Part shown: in pieces, positions 16,935 to 24,550 of the stretch | Layout of the letters: each line of letters starts with the position of its first letter | How positions within the stretch are numbered: position 1 is the stretch's first letter | From: Billgrantia azerbaijanica | GTDB lineage: Bacteria; Pseudomonadota; Gammaproteobacteria; Pseudomonadales; Halomonadaceae | Length of the DNA: 64,000 nucleotides | Reading direction: 5' to 3' | NCBI GenBank assembly: GCA_004551485.1 | Contig: SBLD01000011.1 | Location: forward strand, 62,001-126,000 | Translations under genes and position numbers: made by a program | Notes under the pieces: generated by a model | What the model was told of the DNA's origin: nothing | Seen by the model: the letters and a program-made list of their open reading frames with translations, nothing else | Databases searched by the model: none

Positions 16935-17086
16935 TGTTCTTTGCGTAATCTGTTGAATCAAAAGTGATTTTCTAGAGGGTGGCGGCGCAGTCCATTACCT
17001 TCGTTATACCCCTCCTGACGGCTCTCGTCCTCGCCTTCCTGAAAATTCATCAGAAAAAACAGCGGCTTATTCTTGGGTTCCTGGGT

Positions 17087-17101
17087 TGGCACCGTTCTTG
17101 C
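17087..17101 (+). promoter_or_regulatory. Sigma-54 (-24/-12) promoter
   Basis: TGGCAC-CGTTC-TTGC matches the RpoN consensus TGGCAC-N5-TTGC at every fixed position. The GG is at 17088-17089 and the GC at 17100-17101. Transcription would start about 12 bases on, giving a leader of roughly 90 nt before the symporter ATG at 17205. The adjacent GAFTGA-type activator supports its use. Confidence 0.85.
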
Positions 17102-17204
17102 CAGACAAGGGCCAGGGTTCGGGCCGCTGCCGGCCAGCGGCTCGCTGTCCGGTGGCACCCGTCGCCCGGGCTGATCCACCACAACGACAACGAAGGAGAG
17201 AACG

Positions 17205-18491
17205 ATGGAACACGCAACCATGGGACCACGTCGTGCCGGTTTCTGGGGCCGGCTGAGCCTCTGGAAGAAGATCCTGATCGGCATGGCCCTCGGGATGGTG
17301 GCGGGGACGGTTCTGGGCCCCGATGCCGAGCTGCTGAAGCCGATCGGTACCCTCTTCGTCAACGCCATCAAGATGCTCATCGTGCCGCTGGTGTTCTGCT
17401 CGCTGGTCGTCGGCGTCACCTCGATGCAGGATACCCGCAAGCTGGGGCGCATCGGCCTCAAGTCCCTGGTGCTCTACCTCGGTACCACCGCGGTTGCGAT
17501 CAGCATCGGCCTGGGCATGGGCACGCTTTTCTCGCCGGGTGAGGGCGTCAACATGGCGGCGGCCGACAGCGCCGTTGCCGCCCAGGAGGCGCCGACCCTG
17601 GTCGCGACGCTGCTCAACATGATTCCGACCAATCCGGTCAGTGCCCTGGCGGAGGGCAACATCCTGCAGATCATCGTCTTCGCCCTGGGGTTGGGCATTG
17701 CGCTGAACCTGTGCGGTGAGAAAGCGAAGCCGGCGGTGCAGGTGTTCGACAGCCTGGCGGAAGGCATGTACAAGCTGACCGAACTGGTGATGAAACTGGC
17801 CCCCTACGGCGTGTTCGGCCTGATGGCCTGGGTGGCCGGCACCTATGGCCTGGACATCCTGCTGCCTCTGATCCAGGTGGTGGCCGTGGTCTATTTGGGC
17901 TGTGTCATTCACGTGGTGGTGTTCTATTCCGGCCTGATCAGCGGCCTGGGACGCCTGAATCCGCTGCGCTACCTGAAAGGCCTGATCAATCCGGCCGCGG
18001 TGGCTTATACCACGAGCAGCAGTGCCGGGACCCTGCCGGCCTCCATCAAGGCCGCCCGGGAGGAGATGGGGGTCTCCGAAGGAGTCTCCAGTTTCGTGCT
18101 GCCGCTGGGGGCGACCATCAATATGGATGGCACCGCGCTCTACCAAGGGGTCTGTGCGCTGTTCATCGCCCAGGCCTTTGGCGTCGATCTGGCGTTCTCC
18201 GACTACCTGCTGATCATCGCGACATCCACCCTGGCCTCCATCGGTACCGCCGGCGTGCCGGGCGCGGGCCTGATCATGCTGTCGCTGGTGATGACGACCG
18301 TCGGCCTGCCGATGGAAGGCCTGGCGATCATTGCCGGTATCGACCGCGTGCTGGACATGGCGCGCACCACCGTCAACGTCTGTGGCGATCTGATGGTAGC
18401 GACCCTGGTGGCCAGGAGCGAAAACGAGCTCGACGAGAGCGTCTACCAGCGTGCGCGTGCGCATGCTGCCGTCCAGCCCAGCGCCGCCTGA
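17205..18491 (+). CDS. Dicarboxylate/amino acid:cation symporter (DAACS family)
   Basis: A 428-residue inner-membrane symporter of the glutamate/C4-dicarboxylate family. Family marks visible: AYTTSSSAGTLPASIKAA (serine-rich HP1 loop, residues ~266-283), the NMDGTALYQGV motif near 306-316, HP2 region GTAGVPGAGLIMLSLVM, and DRVLDMARTTVNVCGDL in the last helix. The substrate is an acidic amino acid or C4-dicarboxylate with Na+ or H+; the sequence does not fix which. A strong ribosome site (GAAGGAGAGAACG) precedes it. Expression is very likely driven from the sigma-54 promoter by the upstream two-component pair, as in dctBD/dctA systems. An 89-bp piece of this gene recurs inverted at 19.76 kb. 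Confidence 0.9.
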   Translation: MEHATMGPRRAGFWGRLSLWKKILIGMALGMVAGTVLGPDAELLKPIGTLFVNAIKMLIVPLVFCSLVVGVTSMQDTRKLGRIGLKSLVLYLGTTAVAISIGLGMGTLFSPGEGVNMAAADSAVAAQEAPTLVATLLNMIPTNPVSALAEGNILQIIVFALGLGIALNLCGEKAKPAVQVFDSLAEGMYKLTELVMKLAPYGVFGLMAWVAGTYGLDILLPLIQVVAVVYLGCVIHVVVFYSGLISGLGRLNPLRYLKGLINPAAVAYTTSSSAGTLPASIKAAREEMGVSEGVSSFVLPLGATINMDGTALYQGVCALFIAQAFGVDLAFSDYLLIIATSTLASIGTAGVPGAGLIMLSLVMTTVGLPMEGLAIIAGIDRVLDMARTTVNVCGDLMVATLVARSENELDESVYQRARAHAAVQPSAA

Positions 18492-18756
18492 TTCACCTCA
18501 AGGGGGAGGCAGGTCATGCCGTGCCTCTCCCGACCCTCGAGAGTCGGCCGTTCGCAGTAAGTCGCTGTGATACGTCGACTTATTCGTTGGCTGCCGGCGA
18601 GAGGCAGTGTTGCCGAGCCGCCGCGGACACCGAGCCGAGTCAGCCCCGTCTGGACGACGATGTCGAATCCGTAAGGACGTGTTCGACCATGGGATAGGGA
18701 ACAGGGCACCGGCCATTGCTGGTCGGAGGCTTTCCCGCAGCCATGGGAGGATCGAC

Positions 18757-19380
18757 ATGAAACTGTATGGCTTTGGCCCCACCCGTTCACTGCGCGCGCT
18801 GTGGGCGTTGGGAGAACTTGACGCGGACTTCGAGTTCGTGCCGGTCAACCTCCTGGAAGGGGGGCACCGGCATCCAGAATTCCTGCGTCTCAATCCCGCC
18901 GGCAAGGTCCCGGTGCTGGTAGATGGCGACCTCGTGCTGACCGAATCGGCGGCGATCGTCCTGTATCTGGCGGAAAAGTATCCCGACAAGGGATTATTGC
19001 CTAGCGATACCAAGGAGCGGGCGCAAGCTTATCGCTGGGTAATGTTTGCGGTGACCGAACTGGAGCAGCCGTTGTGGCGGATCGTTCGACATACGATGCT
19101 ATATCCAGAGGAACAGCGTTTGCCCGCCGACATCGAGCTTGCAAGACAGGATTTCGTGGATATGGCCTCCGTACTGGATCGCCACATGGAAGGGCGGGAA
19201 TTCATCGTCGGCCGTAGCATCACGGTCGCCGATTGTGTGACAGCCTATCTCATGGACTGGGCAAACGAGGAAGACTTGCTTGGCAACCATCCGCGGCTGC
19301 GTGCGTATCTGGAGCGCATGTATGCACGTCCCAGCGCGCCACCCCGCATTGCGGAGGCGTTCCAGGAAATCTCGCCATGA
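18757..19380 (+). CDS. Glutathione S-transferase family protein
   Basis: A 207-residue GST. The N-terminal thioredoxin-like half has KLYGFGPTRSLRALWALGELD, NPAGKVPVLVDGDLVLTESAAIVLYLAEKYP (the glutathione gamma-Glu contact ESAAI). The all-helical C-terminal half has FIVGRSITVADCVTAYLMDWA. ATG 18757 follows GGGAGG with good spacing. The substrate is unknown. It stands alone between the symporter and a stretch of gene debris. Confidence 0.85.
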   Translation: MKLYGFGPTRSLRALWALGELDADFEFVPVNLLEGGHRHPEFLRLNPAGKVPVLVDGDLVLTESAAIVLYLAEKYPDKGLLPSDTKERAQAYRWVMFAVTELEQPLWRIVRHTMLYPEEQRLPADIELARQDFVDMASVLDRHMEGREFIVGRSITVADCVTAYLMDWANEEDLLGNHPRLRAYLERMYARPSAPPRIAEAFQEISP

Positions 19381-19454
19381 GACAGATAGCCCACCACCGG
19401 CCACGTGAGTTCGCGCAGGCAATCATTCAGGGGCTCCCGAACTCTGGAGATAAC

Positions 19455-19738
19455 ATGTCGACTCATCAATCGAAACCAACTGAAAGTGGTCATGCATCGG
19501 TCAATGGTATCCAGATGTACTATGAGCTGCATGGCCGCAACGGCGGTGTGCCCCTTGTTCTGCTGCATGGCGGCGGGTCCACCATCGAGCTGACCCGGCT
19601 GATCTCGGGGCACGCCTGCTGATTCTTCCCGGTGGGCATGGGGATTATCTTGGCGAAGCGGTGATGATGCAAGATGACACCGACTCTCCGAAGCTGACGG
19701 CACGGCTGATCGAGGAATTCCTTGACTCAGAATCGTGA
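19455..19738 (+). pseudogene. Internally deleted and frameshifted alpha/beta hydrolase
   Basis: The first 55 codons encode a normal alpha/beta-hydrolase N-terminus (NGIQMYYELHGRNGGVPLVLLHGGGST, with the oxyanion HGGG). The frame then runs into a stop at 19620. In another frame, from about 19605 to the stop at 19738, the sequence encodes a typical C-terminus, ARLLILPGGHGDYLGEA followed by LTARLIEEFLD. The middle of the protein, including the nucleophile elbow, is missing, so a deletion of perhaps 150-200 codons joined the two ends out of frame. Not functional as a hydrolase. Confidence 0.8.
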
Positions 19739-20040
19739 CGGATTGGGGGGTATACTCAATACGGCAATGCTCGCCAGGCCTTCCATCGGCAGGCCGACGG
19801 TCGTCATCACCAGCGACAGCATGATCAGGCCCGCGCCCGGCACGCCGGCGTTCCCAACGGAGCGGCTGCCGAGAGACTCGGCGCGCGAGGAGGGACAGGC
19901 ATTTGCAGTATAGGTGAGCCGGAAAGCCAGTGATAATGGCCTGATTGCTGTTGTTCGGTGTCTTCGACGACATCCTGAATCACCATGGTTTCAGCGCGGC
20001 TTGGTGGATCAGCAGCCGTGATCGTGACTTGCCGTTCCAC
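19739..20040. other. Gene-free stretch containing symporter-derived debris
   Basis: About 300 bp with no convincing gene. It contains the inverted 89-bp piece of the symporter gene (19762-19850). The rest, including an open minus-strand frame beginning near 20040, shows no motif I recognise. The region seems to be a scar left by rearrangement between the alpha/beta-hydrolase remnant and the DMT transporter. Confidence 0.6.
19762..19850 (-). repeat. Inverted partial copy of the DAACS symporter gene
   Basis: Read on the minus strand, these 89 bases match symporter positions 18248-18336 with one mismatch (G for T) near the end. They encode AGVPGAGLIMLSLVM and TTVGLPMEGLA in frame, then diverge on both sides. 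The near identity implies a recent duplication or rearrangement. As an intact inverted pair 1.4 kb apart, the two copies could recombine and flip the GST-hydrolase segment. Confidence 0.85.
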
Positions 20041-20940
20041 CTAGCCCCGGACACGTTGGCCCACCGCCAGCGGCTGCGTCAGCGTCTGGGCCATGAGTAC
20101 CCCGGCCAGGACCAGCGTTCCGCCGACGAAGTGGAAGAGCGAGACCCGCTCGCCGAGGAAGGCCATGGCGATCAGGGCACTGAACAGCGGCATCAGGTTG
20201 ATGAAGATGCTCGCCTGGCTGGCGCCGATCTGGCGGATGGCACGCATCCACAGGAAGGTGGTGATGATCGAGGCGGGAATGCCGGCGTAGAGGATCAGCC
20301 AGACGTTATGGCCGTCGACGGGCGTCATCGGACCCATGAGGTAAGGGGGCAGCAGGAAGAGCACGGCGAAGCAGACCTGGGCGTAGAGCACCACCCAGGG
20401 GGGCAGGCCCAGCGGCCAGCGCTTGAGCATCACCCCGTAGAGGGCGTAGCAGGTGGCGGCCGCCACCATCAGCGCATCGCCGAGGGCGACCTGCAGTTCC
20501 AGCAGCGAGAGCGGGTCGCCACGGCCCAGCAGCACGGTGACACCGATCAGCGCGAGCAGGCCGCCCAGGGTGCCACCGAGGCTGGGGGCCTCGCGCAGGA
20601 TCAGTGCGCTGAGCAGCACGGTGAGCAGCGGCACCATGGCGGCGAGGATGCCCATATTGGTGGCCGTGGTAGTCTCGGCGGCGACGTAGGCGAGCCCCTG
20701 CCACATGGCCATGCCTAAAAGCCCCAGTATCGCCAGCTTTGGCCATTCGCGGCACAGCGAATGGCGGTGTTGCCAGGCCGCGGGCAGCACGAAAGGGGTG
20801 AGCACGGCGAGCGCCAGCACCCAGCGCAGGAAGGCGATGCTGCTGGGGGCGATGCTGCCCACGGTGAGCTGGTTGATGGTCATATTGCCCGACCAGATCA
20901 GCACGGCGCCGAGCGGGGGGAGGAAGTAGAGCAGGGGCAT
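20041..20940 (-). CDS. DMT-superfamily transporter (EamA domains)
   Basis: A 299-residue membrane protein with ten hydrophobic helices arranged as two EamA repeats. The first begins at LYFLPPLGAVLIWSGNMTINQL and the second near ALGDALMVAAATCYALYGVMLKRW. Members export metabolites or amino acids. The closing motif FLGERVSLFHFVGGTLVLAGVLM is typical of the second repeat. ATG 20938-20940 follows GAGGTCGCC. Substrate unknown. Confidence 0.88.
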   Translation of the reverse strand: MPLLYFLPPLGAVLIWSGNMTINQLTVGSIAPSSIAFLRWVLALAVLTPFVLPAAWQHRHSLCREWPKLAILGLLGMAMWQGLAYVAAETTTATNMGILAAMVPLLTVLLSALILREAPSLGGTLGGLLALIGVTVLLGRGDPLSLLELQVALGDALMVAAATCYALYGVMLKRWPLGLPPWVVLYAQVCFAVLFLLPPYLMGPMTPVDGHNVWLILYAGIPASIITTFLWMRAIRQIGASQASIFINLMPLFSALIAMAFLGERVSLFHFVGGTLVLAGVLMAQTLTQPLAVGQRVRG

Positions 20941-20958
20941 GGCGACCTCTAACGTGCA

Positions 20959-20983
20959 AGAGCCCCGATGCGGTCGGGGCTCT
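20959..20983 (-). terminator. Hairpin between zinc-finger gene and DMT gene
   Basis: AGAGCCCCGA / TCGGGGCTCT, a perfect 10-bp stem with a 5-base loop, lies 3' of the DksA-type gene and just 5' of the DMT start. It has no strong U-tract, so it may be a weak terminator or an mRNA-stabilising hairpin. Confidence 0.5.
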
Positions 20984-21057
20984 CGAGTCTTGTGCACAGG
21001 AGCCGAATGATACGCGGCAACTGATGAGGACGCGAATGAGGCCCACCTGCCCCTGCG

Positions 21058-21324
21058 TCAACGCAGCTGGCTGTCCTTGCTGCCGCGCCGGTTGTAGCCG
21101 CTGAAGGTGGTGTGCTGCTTGTCGCGCTCGCTCTGGCAGGCGATGCACAGTCGCACCCCTGGCACCGCCTCGCGGCGGGCCTGGGGAATCTCTTCGTCGC
21201 ACTCCTCGCAGTGACGCCGGCTCTCGCCCCTGGGTAATTCGCTGCGCGCCCGCTGCAGTGCGTCCTCGATGGTGCTGTCGATCTGCTCCTGCACGGCACC
21301 GTCCCTCGACCAACCTCCTGCCAT
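21058..21324 (-). CDS. DksA/TraR-family C4 zinc-finger protein (YbiI-like)
   Basis: An 88-residue protein. The C-terminal half carries the four-cysteine zinc finger CEECDEEIPQARREAVPGVRLCIACQ at about 42-67, preceded by a short helical region (QIDSTIEDALQRARSEL). Small members of this family, unlike full DksA, lack the long coiled coil but may still act in the RNA polymerase secondary channel. Start ATG 21324 follows AGGAGATC. Confidence 0.85.
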   Translation of the reverse strand: MAGGWSRDGAVQEQIDSTIEDALQRARSELPRGESRRHCEECDEEIPQARREAVPGVRLCIACQSERDKQHTTFSGYNRRGSKDSQLR

Positions 21325-21451
21325 GATCTCCTCTCCCTCGGCGCTTCGCGCGCCGGCTGTCTGGTCTATCCACACAGTCTGGAATACCTGGCGGGACCTG
21401 GCCAATGCAACCGCCCCACCTGATGTCCTCGCGGCGGTTGGCGGTCGGGGC

Positions 21452-23167
21452 TCAGCGCAGGAGCAGGGCGAGTATCACCACCGCCAGAATGGCCGAGACG
21501 CCCTGCCAGAAGGCGACGGGGTGACGCTCGATCAGCGGCGGGCGCGTCCTGTCGAGGAAGGCCTGGTTGGGGTGGCGCAGGTCGAAGGTGAACTCGGAGA
21601 GCTCCTGATAGCGCTTTTCGGGGTTGGGGTGGACGGCCTTCTTGAGGGTCGCGTCGACCCAGGCGGGGATCGCCCGCTCGTCGTCGAGCACCGAGCGGTA
21701 GGTGAGACGACGCTGTGCCGCGGCGGTGCGGGTCTTGGCGACCTGGGTGCCGTAGGGGTAGCGGCCCGACAGCATGTGGTAGGCCAGCACGCCGAGCGAG
21801 TAGAGGTCCGAGCGCGCGGTCCCCACGTCCCCCAGGATGTATTCGGGGGCCATGTAGAGCGCCGTGCCCGGGAACGGGGGCGGCTCGGCCGTGGCGGTCT
21901 CGACGATGCCGGCGACGCGCGCCGAGCCGAGATCGATGAGCTTCAGCGTACCGGTCTTGTCGATCATGACGTTGTCGGGCCGGAGGTCCTGGTGCAGGAC
22001 CTCCATGCGATGCAGCGCCTGGAGCCCCCTGGCGATCTGCTCGACGATGCGGCGCACGGTCTCGAGGTCGGGCCGGGGATTGTCGATCAGCCACTGCGCG
22101 AGGGTCTGCCCCTCGACGAATTCGGTGACGGTATAGAGGTAATGGCGCTGGCGGGTCGGCAGGGCGGCCTTCAGCACGTGGCGGCTGCTGAGGCGCCGGG
22201 CGATCCACTCCTCCATCAGCAGCCGCTCGAGGTAGCCGGGGTCCTCGCGCAGGTCGATCGAGGGCGTCTTCAAGATCACCTGGGTGTCGGTTTCGTCGTC
22301 CCGGGCGAGATAGACGTGGCTGCGGCTGCTGGCGTGCACTTCGCGCAGGATCGTATAGCCGTCGAACCGGGCGCGGGGCTCCAGGATGGGCGGGAAGGGG
22401 AGCCGCTCGACCTGCCGGTGCAGGGCCGGGGTTTCCGCCTGTGGCAGTGCCTCGACGCGCACGATCTGGAGGCTCAGGTTGTCCTCGCTGCCCTGCCGGT
22501 AGGCGTGCGCCACGATGCGTCGGGCGGCCGCGTCCAGATCCCCCCCGTGCTCCTCGACGGTACGGAGGATGAAGCGTGCGTCGCTGTGCTCGTAGACCCC
22601 GTCGGTGGCCAGCAGGAAGGTGTCGCCGACCTGGAGCGGCAGGGCCTGGTAGTCGATCTCCACCAGGGCGTCGGCGCCGAGTGCCCGGCTCAGGTAGCTC
22701 TCCTGCCGGGAGACCCACAGGCGGTGATCGTGGGTGAGCGGCTCCAGGCCATGGGCGTGAAGCTTGTAGATCCGGGTGTCGCCGACATGGAAGAGGTGGG
22801 CCGTGGTCGACGTGATGACCAGGGCGCTCAGCGTGCACACATAGCCCTTGTCCTTCTCGTAACGGTAGGGACCGTTGCGGCTTTGCGCGTAGAGCCAGGC
22901 GTTGGTGGCCGTCAGCACGCACTCCACCGCGTGGCGGACCGACCAGGCCTCCGAGGTGGCGTAGTAGTCCTCGAGCAGGCTCGTGACCGCCGTCTCGCTA
23001 GCGATGTGGCTGACTGCGCTGCTGCTGATGCCGTCGGCCATGGCCAGGGCGATCCCTTTGGCGCCGAGCTGGGGCTCTCGCGGGACATGGCAGCCGTGAA
23101 AGTCCTGGTTGCGGGCCTTGCGGCCCGCTTCGCTGTGCTGCCCCAGGGCGATGCGCAGTGGGCTCAT
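21452..23167 (-). CDS. Bifunctional PP2C phosphatase / Ser-Thr protein kinase, membrane-anchored
   Basis: 571 residues with three parts. PP2C domain, ~1-240: NQDFHG, ALAMADGISSS, HVGDTRIYKL, FLLATDGVYEH and the closing SEDNLSLQIVRV. Kinase domain, ~265-530: glycine-loop region REVHASSRSHVYLARDDE, Lys in VILKTPS, catalytic loop HQDLRPDN in place of HRDxKxxN, DLG in place of DFG, then APEYI and SDLYSLGVLAYHML. C-terminal membrane anchor at ~550-571. Genes of this build are known beside nitrate/nitrite assimilation genes, and here a nitrite/formate channel lies immediately upstream in the same direction. The target is unknown. Both activities look intact apart from the two substituted motifs. 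Confidence 0.88.
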   Translation of the reverse strand: MSPLRIALGQHSEAGRKARNQDFHGCHVPREPQLGAKGIALAMADGISSSAVSHIASETAVTSLLEDYYATSEAWSVRHAVECVLTATNAWLYAQSRNGPYRYEKDKGYVCTLSALVITSTTAHLFHVGDTRIYKLHAHGLEPLTHDHRLWVSRQESYLSRALGADALVEIDYQALPLQVGDTFLLATDGVYEHSDARFILRTVEEHGGDLDAAARRIVAHAYRQGSEDNLSLQIVRVEALPQAETPALHRQVERLPFPPILEPRARFDGYTILREVHASSRSHVYLARDDETDTQVILKTPSIDLREDPGYLERLLMEEWIARRLSSRHVLKAALPTRQRHYLYTVTEFVEGQTLAQWLIDNPRPDLETVRRIVEQIARGLQALHRMEVLHQDLRPDNVMIDKTGTLKLIDLGSARVAGIVETATAEPPPFPGTALYMAPEYILGDVGTARSDLYSLGVLAYHMLSGRYPYGTQVAKTRTAAAQRRLTYRSVLDDERAIPAWVDATLKKAVHPNPEKRYQELSEFTFDLRHPNQAFLDRTRPPLIERHPVAFWQGVSAILAVVILALLLR

Positions 23168-23175
23168 GAAAGCGG

Positions 23176-23195
23176 GCCCCGGCCGAGGCCGGGGC
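23176..23195 (-). promoter_or_regulatory. GC-rich hairpin just upstream of the kinase start codon
   Basis: GCCCCGGCC-GA-GGCCGGGGC forms a 9-bp stem between the channel stop (23210) and the kinase ATG (23167), ending 8 bases before that ATG. It could act as an attenuator, processing site or block on ribosome entry, so that the kinase is made at a lower level than the channel. No U-tract follows. Confidence 0.5.
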
Positions 23196-23209
23196 TCTCA
23201 GGTGGCGAA

Positions 23210-24037
23210 TCAGGGGGTGATGGGGCGTGCAGTGGCGCGCTTGGGCGCGGTGCGCACGTGGGTGGTGTAGAGCGTCAGGCCGGTGAAGGCGATGCCGCCC
23301 ACCAGGTTGCCCAGGGCCGTGGGGATCTCGTTCCAGATCAGGTAGTCCATCACCGAGAAGCCGCCGCCCATCATCATCGCCGAGGGGAACAGGAACATGT
23401 TCACCACGGAGTGCTCGAAGCCCATGAAGAAGAACAGCATGATCGGCATCCACATGGCGATGACCTTGCCGCTGACGTTGGTGGAGATCATCGCGCCCAC
23501 CACGCCCATGGAGACCATCCAGTTGCACAGCATGCCGCGCACGAAGATCGTCAGCCAGCCGGCCAGGCCGTACTCGGCGTAGCCCAGGGTGCGCGCCTCG
23601 CCGACACCGGCGATCTTTTCCCCTACGGGGCCGGGGTCAGTGTTGAAGCCGTAGGTGAAGACGAACGCCATCATCGCCGCCACGGTCAGGGCGCCGGCGA
23701 AGTTGCCGACGAAGACCAGGCCCCAGTTTCTCAGGATAGCGGCGGGGGTTACGCCCGGGCGGCGGTCGAGCAGGGCCAGGGGGGTGAGCATGAAGACCCC
23801 CGTCAGCAGGTCGAAGCCCATCAGGTAGAGCATGCAGAAGCCGACGGGGAAGAGGATGGCCCCCAGCAGGAAGGAACCGGACTGGACGGCCACCGTGACC
23901 GCGAAGACCGCGGCAAGGGCCAGGATGGCGCCCGCCATGAAGGCGCGGATCAGGGTGTCGCGCGTCGACATGTGCACCTTGGATTCGCCCGCGTCCACCA
24001 TCTTGGTGACGAATTCCGATGGAACCAGATAAGACAT
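23210..24037 (-). CDS. Formate/nitrite transporter family channel (FocA/NirC type)
   Basis: A 275-residue membrane protein with six hydrophobic segments of the FNT fold. Signature pieces: FMAGAILALAAVFAVTVA, FMLTPLALLDRR, NWGLVFVGNFAGAL and MGFEHSVVNMF. The context (Ser/Thr kinase-phosphatase downstream) fits NirC-type nitrite uptake better than formate export, but this is inference. ATG 24037 follows GAGGAAGACC; an ATG four codons upstream is also possible. Confidence 0.85.
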   Translation of the reverse strand: MSYLVPSEFVTKMVDAGESKVHMSTRDTLIRAFMAGAILALAAVFAVTVAVQSGSFLLGAILFPVGFCMLYLMGFDLLTGVFMLTPLALLDRRPGVTPAAILRNWGLVFVGNFAGALTVAAMMAFVFTYGFNTDPGPVGEKIAGVGEARTLGYAEYGLAGWLTIFVRGMLCNWMVSMGVVGAMISTNVSGKVIAMWMPIMLFFFMGFEHSVVNMFLFPSAMMMGGGFSVMDYLIWNEIPTALGNLVGGIAFTGLTLYTTHVRTAPKRATARPITP

Positions 24038-24550
24038 GGTCTTCCTCATGCGTTGTGCAGGGTGGCGTGATGCCGGCGATCGTCCCGGACGGGACCTGTC
24101 GACGCTGACGGCACGTGAAAACGGCGCCCGCACGCACCCGTTACCGGGTGGTGAGGACGCCGTTGTCCCGTCAGGTTCGAGCATATCGGGCGGCATTGCC
24201 CGGGTGATCGCCGAGAATCACCGTTGGCCCTGCCTGAAGCAAGGGCCATGCCCAAGGCGGGGATGCAAGAAAAAGTCTTTTATTTTCAGTTTCTTGATAT
24301 CTGGCAGCCTGGGCCGGTCAAGCGCCTGGGTGCCCGCAGCAGGTGCGCCACGGTGCGGCAGCAAGCGGCTCCCGGCGGCGCGTGCCCCGTGACTGTGCAT
24401 GAGCCGTTGCCGATGTCCGCGGGACAAGCAGGGGGACGTCCGCGTTCCTGGTGGCGGTCGGCCACTGTCTTCTCTGCCATGAGTGGCCGGCAGCCGAGGA
24501 GAACCCCTGGGCGGAAATCGACGAGGCCCGAAACGAAGAGAGGTTCTCGA
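24038..24550. other. 513-bp intergenic region with a long leader hairpin
   Basis: No convincing gene. It carries the leader of the FNT channel, including the large hairpin at 24118-24166. Further left toward the maturase stop it holds an AT-rich patch at about 24268-24302 (AAAAAGTCTTTTATTTTCAG) and otherwise GC-rich sequence with only short spurious frames. The AT-rich patch could be a promoter or terminator region; I cannot assign it. Confidence 0.5.
24118..24166 (-). promoter_or_regulatory. Leader stem-loop upstream of FNT channel (possible attenuator)
   Basis: An outer stem AACGGCG / CGCCGTT encloses an inner hairpin CACCCG-TTAC-CGGGTG (plus-strand reading). In the transcript the structure ends in CGCCGTTTTC, resembling a terminator, 80-130 nt before the channel ATG. 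Nitrate/nitrite assimilation leaders often carry an antiterminator target of a NasT/NasR-type ANTAR protein. That role here is inference only. Confidence 0.45.

Noticed and set aside
19825-20040. 71-residue minus-strand frame beginning at the DMT stop codon
   Set aside because: GTG start without a ribosome site, and its C-terminal half overlaps the inverted symporter piece in a different frame.
21269-24070. A 933-codon open frame on the + strand opposite the kinase and channel genes
   Set aside because: High-GC codon bias leaves antisense frames open; the predicted protein is compositionally odd (Gly/Val/Gln/His-rich) and has no fold, while the minus-strand genes have complete motifs.
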